The notes below the pieces were generated by a model. That model was not told where the DNA came from. It saw only the letters and a program-made list of their open reading frames with translations, and did not search any database. Shown piece by piece: positions 55,094 through 64,000 of a DNA stretch of 64,000 nt; the stretch's first letter is position 1; every line of letters begins with the position of its first letter. The stretch is from assembly GCA_039519185.1 (NCBI GenBank), contig CM076854.1, positions 150,993,402 to 151,057,401 on the forward strand, read 5' to 3'. A program made the position numbers and the translations under genes. Source of the stretch: Astragalus membranaceus. Lineage: Eukaryota; Streptophyta; Magnoliopsida; Fabales; Fabaceae.

Positions 55094-56104
55094 GCCTGTT
55101 TTTTTAAACCCACCCCCCCCCCCCCCCCTCCTATTGGACCCCATACCCCCCAAATTGACCAAACGGTCCAAAATACCCCTAAAAAATTGTTAAAAAAACA
55201 AAATCATTCCTCATTCCATCATATTTTCGGAAAATGTAAGGTTTTTTCCCTAAACATCCCCCATTTTTTTAGGTATTTTCAGAAGGTTAAATTCCAGGGA
55301 ATTCTGGAAATACCTCTTTTTTCTTTTTCAGCGGCAACCAGAACAGGAAACATAGAGCGAGGCGGGCATTCAGGAGCGGGAGGAGATAAGCAGAGTCCTT
55401 CTGGCAGTAGGAGTAGGTTCCGATTGAGGACTAGACAGGCCGGACACGCGTCTGAGCGTCAGAGACGTGTCCGAGAGCGAGAGCAGCAGCAGGAGGCTGA
55501 GCCAGGCCATGCATGTATATGATCAGGCTGAGGCTGGGGTTGCTCAACATGATGATGAGGCTGCTGAGCAGGTTTTTTTACACCGGTTGCATGTCCATTG
55601 CGTCCAGAGACTACTACAGACAGGACAGGTATTACTTTTAATAATTTGTTTATTTTTTAACAATTAATTACTTTTATTTTTTACAGGACCGGAGTAAGCA
55701 GATTAAAGACGTTGCTTCTCATGGGGGGAAGATACTGAAGATGAGACCTCAGCAACACCACCCACATATAGCAGGATGGTTGCAGCAGGCCCATCTATTT
55801 GAGCTGGACATCACACCTCTCGGCAACATCTGTTGGCTGCTTTATAGCTTTTGGACATTTAGTTGTATTATTTTTTGTATTTTTACTGTATTAATACTGA
55901 TTATTATTGTTTATTAGTTTAGCAAGTTTCGTTACATTTAATTATTTCGCATAAATTTTTTTAATTTAAAAAAAAATTAAAAATTTTCAGAAATATGTGT
56001 ATTTCCGAAAATTTAAAAAAAAAATATTTTTTTTTACAAAAAACTAGGGGTATTTTGGGAATTTATGGTAAAATGGGTCCAATGGGGGGTAAAAAAAAAC
56101 AGCC
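55094..56104 (+). mobile_element. Inverted-repeat element carrying a plant-mobile-domain fragment
   Basis: The left end (CCTGTTTTTTTAAACCC, a 16-base C run, CTATTGGACCCCAT, AAAATACCCCTA) pairs with the right end (TAGGGGTATTTTGGGA, ATGGGTCCAATGGGGGGTAA, AAAAACAGCC). The ends are AT-rich, so the target duplication is uncertain. The interior is GC-richer with an intron-containing gene fragment. A Mutator-like vehicle is plausible because plant mobile domains often travel in such elements. Confidence 0.6.
55330..55860 (+). pseudogene. Plant mobile domain (PMD, PPP7-long-form-like) N-terminal fragment
   Basis: A first exon with Gly/Arg-rich sequence and many Glu/Gln/Arg (to about 55629, donor CAG|GTATTA) joins a second exon from 55688 (TTACAG|GACCGG). 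The latter encodes SHGGKILKMRPQQHHPHIAGWLQQAHLFELDITPLG, which in parts (SHGGKIL, HIAGWLQQAHL) is the start of the PMD found in MAIN-like and transposon proteins. The domain breaks off after about 50 residues at CWLLYSFWTF, so it is a fragment. Confidence 0.6.
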
Positions 56105-57084
56105 ATATATATTTAATTTTCTAGATCAACCATGATTTTGAACTGTACACCTCAATATTATCAACACCTATTTAACACCTCATTTACCCTTGACCTCTTT
56201 TTTCTTATCACATCACTTATCTATCACATTTCTCTATTTATCTAGGTTTAAATACGTTTTTACCCCTGCAAATAGGGGGTGTTTTGCTTTTACCCCCTGA
56301 AATTTTTTTTTTTTTTAAAAACACCTTGCAAATGTCACCATTTTGGCGTTAGCTCTTCTGTTAGTTTCTCTGTTACAACTGTGCCTACGTGTCAGTGAAC
56401 AATCTAATTTGGCATTTTTAAGTGCCAAATGGGCTTGCCACGTGTTAGATTATAAGTCACTTTCAATTAAAAAATGAAAACTAAAAGAAAGAATAAACAG
56501 AGTGAGAATGCAAAGGTGGTTTCTGAATAGAGTGTAGAGAGTGAGAGTGAGAATGCAGTGAAACGAAGTAACAATGAAGACGAAGCACCAATGAAGGCGA
56601 AGCAAAAACGAATTAAGACGAAGCAACAACGAAGACGAAGTGACAACGAAGACGAAGTGACAAGGAAGACGAAGTGAAACGAAGCTCAGAAGTAAGTTTT
56701 TCTATGTTTTACTTGGTTCGTTGATGTGTTTTAGTTTAGGGTTAGTGAAATGCATTTGATGATGAGTTTGTGAAGCTCAGAAGTAAGTTTTTCTGTGTCT
56801 TAGTTTGAAATGCATTTGATGCTGTGATTGTGTCGTTTTTGACTCCTGTTGCTGTGATTGTATAGTGATTGACTTACCAATTGTGTCTCTTAGTGCTTTA
56901 TTTGACTTGCTTGGGACCACAATTGTTTGTTTTTGACCCCTGTTACTGTGTTGTGTACTTAAATGAGGGGCCTTTGTGCTTTATTTGACTGAGCAGTTTT
57001 CTTTGATAAATGAGGGACCTTTTTCAAAAAAATATATATTTGAGGGACATTTTTTAAAGTTTAAAATGTTTGGATTTTTTAGGC

Positions 57085-59245
57085 ATGAGTTTCAGCATCA
57101 TTATTCACCATGGGGGTAAATTTGAAGTTGGGGAAAACACTGGCTACAACGGTGGGGATATTGCTGTTGCAAACATCAATGATGTTGCAAATGGAGTTTC
57201 TTTGAAGCTGTTGACATTGTTAGAGACTTAGGATACAAAGAAGAGGTTCTCCTATTGTGGATGTCTGATTCACCAGACTATATAGGTGGTTATAAGTCAC
57301 TTAAGGTAGACAGAGATGCACTCCAATGTTCTGATTTTGCAATCAAGCATAACTGTGACATATACATGTATGTTGAATCACTGCTTGGGGAGAAGATTGA
57401 TGGAGATTCCAGTGGCAAGGGTTTAGAGGAGGAGACTGAAGGAGCTACTGAGGCTGAATCTGAAGATGATGCTAGAGGGGTTCATTTTGATGACAGTGAA
57501 GAAGAAAGGGAAAATGCTGTTGATGATGGATTTGAACCTGAGGTACCTGCTGAAGAAAATGTTTCTGTCAAGAAAGTAAAAACCAAGCTTTGGTCTACTC
57601 GTAAGGTGATGTCTCCTGCAAAAAGAGCTGCAGCAGGAATAACTTTAGATACATCAAGTGATGAAGAGGAACAAGTGATGGAAGAAAATTATGACAGTGA
57701 GGAGTTATATAGCATATGTTCAGAGTCTGAGGAAGATGATATTGGGCATAGGGGTATGAGGTACCCTGTTTTCAAGAAAGAAGAATTAAATAGGAATTAT
57801 AAATTCAAGCTTGGTTTGGAGTTTAACTCTATTGTTCAATTTAAAGAGGCTATTTTGGAACATGCTGTATTAAATGGCAGGGAGTTAAAGTATTTAAAAA
57901 ATGAAAAAAAAATAGGGCAAGGCTTATGTGTAAAAGTAAATGTGGGTATCTGGCTTATTGCAGTCAAGTGGGTACCACTCACACGTATAGGTTAAAAACA
58001 TACAAGGGTAAGCACACGTGTGGGAGGGTTTTTAATAATAGAAATGCCAACTCCAAGTGGGTAAGTAGACTTGTGGCTGAAAAGCTTCAATCAACAAGCA
58101 AGGTTAAAATATCTGAAGTCATGTTGGAGATCAGAAGGAAGTATGCTACTGGTATCACTGTCAATAGGGCTTGGAAGGGAATCAAGATTGCAAGAGATCT
58201 TGTTGAAGGTGATGCAGATAAGCAATACTCTCAGAGTATATTGTTTAATTTGTTGCTGTGTTTGTTTAATTTGTTGGCAATATAGGGTTTGGTTGCTGTG
58301 TTTGAAGAGATGTTTGATTCAGTGGAACATAGGCTTTGCTTGAGGCATCTATATGCCAATTTCAAGAAGAAATTTGGAGGAGGTACATCAATGAGAGACC
58401 TGATGATGGGGGCTGCAAAGGCTACCTACTATCAAGGATGGGAGGAACAAATGAAAGCGATGAAGAAGCTGGATGTTAAAGCATGGGAGTGGCTCATGGG
58501 TGTTCCTACCAAGTTATGGTGTAAGCATGCTTTTAGTTTTTATCCCAAGTGTGATCTTTTGATGAATAATTTTGCTGAAGCTTTTAATAGTACAATTCTG
58601 CAGGTTGCTAGAGATAGGCCAATTATTTCTATGTGTGAATGGATTAGAACATATCTAATGGGTAGGATAACTGATTTAAGGAGGAAATGTGGTAAATGAC
58701 AGTTTTCCATAATGCCTAAACCCATGAAGAGATTTGATAGAGAGATAGAACATAGTGGGAATTGGTTACCAACATGGTCTGCTGAAGAACAGTTTGAAGT
58801 AGAACACACGACATTTGTAAATAGGTTTGTAGTTGACCTATCTAAAAGAACCTGTAGTTGTAACTACTGGCAGTTGATAGGGATATCATGTAGACATGCA
58901 ATAGCTGGGATGTCTTATAAGGGTTACAAACCTATGGACTATGTTGATGAGTGTTACAGCAGAGAGAAATATTTGGAATGCTACGATCATGGTATAAGCC
59001 CCATTAATGGCCAAAACATGTGGCCTACAATTTCGGAGGAGGAAATGTTGCCTCCACAATATAAAAGAGGTCCTGGGAGGCCCAAGAAGCTTAGAAGAAG
59101 GGAATTTGATGAAGACCCTAATGCAACCAATTTGAAGAGGCAAAATACAAAATATAGGTGTACCAAATGCAACAAATTAGGACATAATGCAAGGGGATGC
59201 AAGAGCACAAAAGTAAGTGCAGAAGCTCAGTCAAGGAAGGTATAA
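57085..59245 (+). pseudogene. MURA-type transposase remnant
   Basis: Order along the + strand: a PB1-like start (SFSIIIHHGGKFEVGENTGY) with a frameshift, an acidic linker, the MuDR N-terminal domain (FKLGLEFNSIVQFKEAILEHA; then KCGYLAYCSQVGTTHTYRL), and a stretch to RNRAWKG-like at 58165. Then most of the DDE catalytic core is missing, and the frame resumes at VEHRLCLRHLYANFKKKF, FNSTILQVARDRPIISM, the SWIM zinc finger CSCNYWQLIGISCRHAIAG and a C-terminal knuckle CTKCNKLGHNARGC. Stops occur at about 57230 and 58697, so it cannot make transposase. Confidence 0.85.
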
Positions 59246-59470
59246 CTTTACACTAATTATGCCAATTAATTTCTGTTTTTATAATTTATGTTGTAACTTC
59301 AATTAATTTCTGTTTAATTACTTGCTGCATTTTAGAGGAAGCCAAAGAAACAGAGAACAGATGCAGTCCCTGATGCTGCTGCAAAACAAGTGTCTAATGC
59401 TGCTGCACAACAAGTGCCTAATGGAGAAGAGAATAGATGAACAGAAACGAATGGAGAAGAGAAACGAAGG

Positions 59471-59549
59471 GAAGAAGAAGAAGAAGAAGAAGAAGAAGAA
59501 GAAGAAGAAGAAGAAGAAGAAGAAGAAGAAGAAGAAGAAGAAGAAGAAG
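59471..59549. repeat. (GAA)n microsatellite
   Basis: About 26 GAA/AAG triplets inside the right part of the MULE. Confidence 0.95.
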
Positions 59550-59782
59550 GGAACATTCACTGTGCGTCTAGGGTTTTTTAATGACGTGGCAAGCCCATTT
59601 GGCAATTAAAAATGCCAAATCAGATTGTTCACTGACACGTAGGCACAGCTGTAACAGAGGAACTAACAGAAGGGCTAACACCAAAATGGTGACATTTGCA
59701 ATGTGGTTTTTTTTAAAAAAAAAATTGCAGTGAGTAAAAGCAAAACTCCTCCTATTTACAGGGGTAAAAACGTGTTTAAACC

Positions 59783-60743
59783 ATTTATATGCACGTGTTT
59801 GAAGAGTGTATGGATTTCCAATAATAATTTTTGTTTCAAGACCGAGGACTTTTTATATTAATTAATTTGTAAATGTAAATAACGATGGTGAGAAGTGGAC
59901 AAAGGTGGTGTCAGGACAGAAAGTGAAGTTAAGAGAAAGGAAAGGTTAAAAATGGGTAACTATGGAGGGGCATTAGAGTCAATTCGTAAAGGAGCTGTCA
60001 ATCAAAGCTACAGGTTCAAGAAACAGAATCATGTTATTCCCCCATTTTTACCCCACTTTTTCCTGTCTCCATCCAAACCTACTGTCCAATCTCTCTTTCC
60101 CATTTCCTCTCTCTCTCTCTCTCTCTGAAGAATATTAATATAACCATTAGCAATATCAAGTGATGATAGCTTTGAGTTTGCTTCACCCTTTTAAGGAAAA
60201 AAAACTCAAACCCTCACCCAATCTCAGAAATCAAAGTTTCTAATATTGTTCAATAAACACTTACAATTGCAAAGAGCAAAATTGAACAGACCACTTGAAT
60301 AAAAACACTCCCAAGTCCCATCAATCTCCTCACATTCTCAACAACAACAACAAAATCTTCTTTCACTTCATCATTTACAGGTAGGTATAGGTACATATGT
60401 ATCACCTCTTCTTCACTTCATCTTCTATTTATCTTTCTCTCCAAAAATAAAAATAGAAAAACACCAAGAGCTTGCTTCCTTTCCTTCTCTATTTCTTTCT
60501 TTTTTTTTTTTAATTTCATTTACGGTAACTTTTAAGCAAAAAATATGAACCATAGTTAAAAAGGACAGTACATCAACTAGTGTCCAAATTATTATAAATA
60601 TAGTAGCTAACTCTTCATCTCAACTAACCCTTCAGACTTTCACTTTGGTTACTTTCTCAGGAACCCTAGAAGAGCACACAAGATATATAGTTACAACTTG
60701 GATCTGCAAAGCATAAAAGTGAAGCTCCTTAAGCTATATATCA
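59783..60743 (+). promoter_or_regulatory. Upstream region and leader of the LSH gene
   Basis: Pyrimidine-rich tracts (60040-60126, 60395-60500) and a TATA-like TTATAAATATAG at 60591-60602 about 140 bp before the ATG; a start site near 60625-60635 would fit. CAG|GTAGGTA at about 60380 could be a leader-intron donor from a more distal start. No transposon was seen between the MULE and the gene. Confidence 0.4.
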
Positions 60744-61795
60744 ATGGATTCAATTCAACAATTCATAAACACATGCAACTCTGAAAACGCCTGCAACTTC
60801 ATCAATACCACCACCACCAACTCAAGCTTAGCCGCCAGCAGTTCTTCTTCACCCTCTTCTACCATCACCACCACCACCGCCTCCCCCACCAGCAGCAGCC
60901 GCTACGAGAACCAGAAACGCCGTGACTGGAACACCTTTGGTCAGTACCTCAAGAATCACCGTCCCCCTCTTTCCCTCTCCAGATGCAGCGGTGCACATGT
61001 CCTTGAATTTCTTAGGTATGTATATTATCTATATGTAATCACCATGCATACTTGCACACAGGTTCTAGTTTAAATCTCGAGGCCGCGATTCTTGATATCG
61101 CAGAAAATCACAGTTAAATACAACTGATGCAACTTCAATTAGAGTCACAAACCTTGATTTAAAACCTTGGTTATGATCATATTGCGACAGTTGATACTAG
61201 CTCTGATCTTATTTATAAAAAAAAAAATTGTAATTTTAGATTCATTGAAAGCGATGTACTTGGTTTATATCAATGAATTTAAAATTGCAAATTTTTCTCG
61301 TAAATAAAATCGGATAGAGTATTACCGATAGTCACGGTCAAATGCTGAATCACTCTGGCGGATTTTGATTTAAAACCTTGGTTTTGGACAACCCATTTCT
61401 TTTTTTAGGGTTGAATTATTGTTGTTATATATGTGTGTAGGTACTTAGATCAATTTGGGAAGACAAAAGTGCACACACCGATGTGTCCATTTTATGGGCA
61501 TCCAAACCCTCCAGCACCATGTCCATGTCCTCTAAGACAAGCTTGGGGTAGCCTTGATGCACTCATAGGTCGTCTTCGTGCAGCTTTTGAAGAAAATGGA
61601 GGAAAACCTGAAGCAAACCCTTTTGGAGCTAGAGCTGTTAGACTCTACCTTCGTGAGGTTCGTGATCTACAGTCCAAAGCAAGAGGAATTAGTTATGAGA
61701 AAAAGAAAAGAAAGCGTCCACCTCAACAACAATTTAATAATATTCCCCTAATTCATCATCATCACCAGGTTCCACCTCCAAGTGCAACTCATTAG
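60744..61795 (+). CDS. ALOG-domain protein, LSH3/LSH4-like, two coding exons
   Basis: Exons 60744-61015 and 61441-61795 (GT-AG intron of 425 bp, splitting the Arg codon of FLRYLDQF) give 208 residues. The N-terminus is Ser/Thr-rich. The ALOG domain covers about residues 53-178: [41 protein letters not shown], the zinc-ribbon-like CPFYGHPNPPAPCPCPLRQAWG and NPFGARAVRLYLREVRDLQSK. A nuclear localisation signal KKKRKRP follows, and the tail is His/Pro/Gln-rich. ALOG proteins are plant-specific DNA-binding regulators related to a tyrosine-recombinase-type fold. LSH3/LSH4 act at organ boundaries, and legume LSH genes are linked to nodule development. The exact paralogue is uncertain. The frame is intact and the start ATG is the first in the leader after the TATA-like site. 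Confidence 0.92.
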
Positions 61796-61830
61796 ATCAA
61801 TAATGAATGAATCCATGGAAAAATTCTGCA

Positions 61831-61873
<43 letters not shown>
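61831..61873. repeat. (CT)n(AT)n microsatellite in the LSH 3' UTR
   Basis: CT run 61831-61850 followed by AT run 61851-61873, 36 bp after the stop codon. Confidence 0.95.
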
Positions 61874-62369
61874 ATTTAGGGTTTTTGTATTTTTGTTTGG
61901 TTTAATTTTATGTGAAAGCTGCTATATAGACAGTTTTTTGTCTTTGGATCCTGTTTGTTTGCTGTGACAGAAGCAAAAGTTATAAAATTATCTGAGATAT
62001 GATGTTGCAATATCTACTTTTAAAGTAGACAGTGTTGCAGTACTGGTAGTAGACTGGTAGTGGGCTGATAAAGTAGTAGCTAGTGAGAGTGATTATACAT
62101 GGACTCCATATATAGTTATTTATACATATTTGTACTACTTATTCAAATATGACAAGCTTATTAGACTTGCAGATTATGTGCCTTTTATCATTCTAGCTTT
62201 TCTCGTATATATTTTCTTATTTTTTGTATTTTTGAAGTGGTGAATTTTACTATATATAGTTTGTTATAAGTAGCAATTTGATTCCACACGAATGGGTTGT
62301 TGAGCTTTTAAGCTACAGGTAGTCACTTCCATACACTGTGAGATGTAGATAAATTATTTGCTCTGATGT

Positions 62370-62423
<54 letters not shown>

Positions 62424-64000
62424 AGGAATATTATTTGTTCATATCTACAAATGAGTAGTGCTTTTGTGATGATAATTTCCTTTTTTCCTCCCAGTAGCCA
62501 TTTACTGTACTGTCCTCTTCAAATGTATTTTTGTGTGAAAAGAGAATGATGGAGAGCCTCTCTAAAGCCTAATCATATAATAAGTACTGTTTCAAAGTGA
62601 CAAGTTTTATTTTCTCCCTAAGGAGACTAAGGAGACTAAATAACGGTTGATTGTTAAATAGATCATTTGATTGATGATTCTGATTCCTGTGTGCTGTAGT
62701 GCTGTCATTTCAAATTGCAAAAAAATAAAAAATAATGGCAGACAATGCCATTAATTTCTCAATGACTAAGTCACTAAACCTTCTATTATTAGCTCAATAT
62801 AGTACATATTTTTTCCTAATATTAATACCTTTAATTTGTTTTTCCAGACTTTTATTTTTGATAACCTACCCAGACTTCCAAGTAACCAAAATCTCCTAAA
62901 AAATCATGATGTGTCATGAATACACTTACTACATCATTCAAATTAGGTTATGCATGCCAGATGGGAGCAGTTAGGCTTCCTTTGGTAGGAGACTATCTTT
63001 GCTTTGTATGTTAAGTCCGAACTTACTTTGCTGTTAAAAAAGTCTAGACAATTTGGGCTCAAGATTCCCACCTCGTACACATTTGAGTTGTCTTTGTTTT
63101 GTAAAATGTCAGACTTATTCTCCAACATTATCCTAATTTCCAACTGGTAGACCCATTGAAGCTTGCGTTTTTTGTGCTTTTTTTTGTATTTGGGCTTGCT
63201 TTTTTTTTAGCAAAAGAAAAGGACATGAAACCTCGTTAAAACATTCGGATGCAAAACCCTTCTTAAAGAAAAACACCAAGAAGGAAAAAGAGTACTACCC
63301 CCTAAATTTTATTGATAAAAAAAGGAAAATAGACAAGAAACATGGGGGGACTAGACCAAAACCCATGAGCATAAATAACATAATAACTGAAAGGAAATAA
63401 AACAATCCTATGGAGATGTGAAAAATCATCACTATATATAATGACTCTCGTCCCAACCAGGTTGGCACCAAAGTCATTAACAATCATTTGCAGCATATCA
63501 AAAATAGGAAGCAAAAGGAAAACTCAATTCATCCAAAGGAAAAACACAAAACCCAATCAAGAAATTAGTGAAACCTATAGTTAGACAAACCTAACCTATT
63601 CCTGAAAAAATCATGAGCAATGAAGTTTGGGATAAGATCCCACCAAACAAATCAACTTATATACATTTTTATTAAGTTTCTATATTAAGTTGGGAATTAC
63701 TTTGTCCAAAAAGGTCTAGATAATTTGGACTCAAGTTCCCAATTATATACATTTTTATGTGATTTTAAATATATAATTTTTTATTTAATTTCTATATATA
63801 ATCCTGAGAAAATATTTTTTTGGCATCCCTAAAACATGGGGCTGTAGGCATTCGCCATCTCACCCGTGCTGAGGCTACCACTGCATCTATCTTATATGTT
63901 TTTAGTTTGATATTATTTATTATTGAGTAAATTTAAACTAATTTTTAGCTCAATGTTTTCATTTTATGATAGCTTGTATACGTCCATGCAGTGGCGGACT
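61874..64000. other. AT-rich 3' flank of LSH; no further gene
   Basis: (TA)n at 62375-62420. 63205-63510 is the partner of the repeat at 54310-54580. 63988-64000 reads CAGTGGCGGACT after ATG, probably the left end of another hAT MITE of the CAGTGGCGGA group continuing beyond the window. Small open frames have no recognisable domain. Confidence 0.5.

Larger units (their letters stand above)
56245..59782 (+). mobile_element. Mutator-like element (MULE) with long terminal inverted repeats
   Basis: Arms 56245-56452 and 59585-59782 are inverted repeats of about 200 bp (GGTTTAAATACGTTTTTACCCC / GGGGTAAAAACGTGTTTAAACC; CACTTGCAAATG, TGCCAAATGGGCTTGCCACG further in), imperfect by a few percent. Flanks ATTTATCTA and ATTTATATG form a degenerate 9-bp duplication. 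It carries a transposase remnant and a long (GAA)n tract (59471-59549). Confidence 0.85.

Noticed and set aside
59318..59605. Poly-Phe / poly-Lys / poly-Ser frames
   Set aside because: Products of the (GAA)n tract in the MULE.

Overview
This window is plant nuclear DNA, most likely from a papilionoid legume. The evidence is GT-AG introns, two plant-specific gene families (a U-box/ARM-repeat E3 ligase and an ALOG/LSH nuclear protein), and Ty1-copia, Ty3-gypsy (Athila, Tat and chromovirus types), CACTA, Mutator and hAT debris of the kind that fills legume intergenic space. The species cannot be named from sequence alone.

Only two host genes look intact, both on the + strand. A PUB3-type U-box E3 ligase has coding exons between 9316 and 12087 and a probable 5' leader exon near 7740. 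An LSH/ALOG gene has two exons at 60744-61795. The other ~90% is repeat or featureless AT-rich DNA, and almost every long reading frame elsewhere is a broken transposon gene.

Layout: 1-2177 holds old LTR pieces with two tandem-repeat arrays. 2843-6731 holds a LINE scrap and a deletion derivative of a chromovirus with one full LTR. 7219-7571 is a GC-rich hAT MITE just upstream of PUB3. 12691-14140 is a Mutator-like element with a near-perfect 237-bp tandem duplication. 14858-16826 holds a Stowaway MITE and a SINE. 17206-36743 is one copia element with 245-bp LTRs and target duplication ATCTG. It is split by a minus-strand Athila element (21726-36478, duplication ATGCT), which is itself hit by an Athila solo LTR (25968-27465), a hAT MITE (27798-28378) and a second solo LTR (30495-31915). 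37228-38760 holds two more hAT MITEs. 38850-42700 is AT-rich with a probable inverted-repeat element. 43092-47641 is a Tat-type element lacking integrase. 47752-52560 holds a SINE split by a hAT MITE, then a LINE-like remnant split by two sister CACTA elements. 53032-53917 is a hAT element carrying a SINE. 55094-56104 carries a plant-mobile-domain fragment. 56245-59782 is a Mutator element with decayed transposase. The window ends with LSH and AT-rich flank.

The most unusual signal is not a gene. Several unrelated LTRs each carry their own short dyad-symmetric word, repeated many times. The clearest is 12 copies of AATCGATT at about 32-bp spacing (one gap of 21 bp, close to whole helical turns) inside the solo LTR at 30495-31915. 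Comparable arrays are TCGCGWCGCGA in the chromovirus LTR, GACGTTRTAACGTC in the Athila solo LTR, and an ATTGCTSSRGCAAT-type word scattered over the entire Athila element, coding and non-coding alike.
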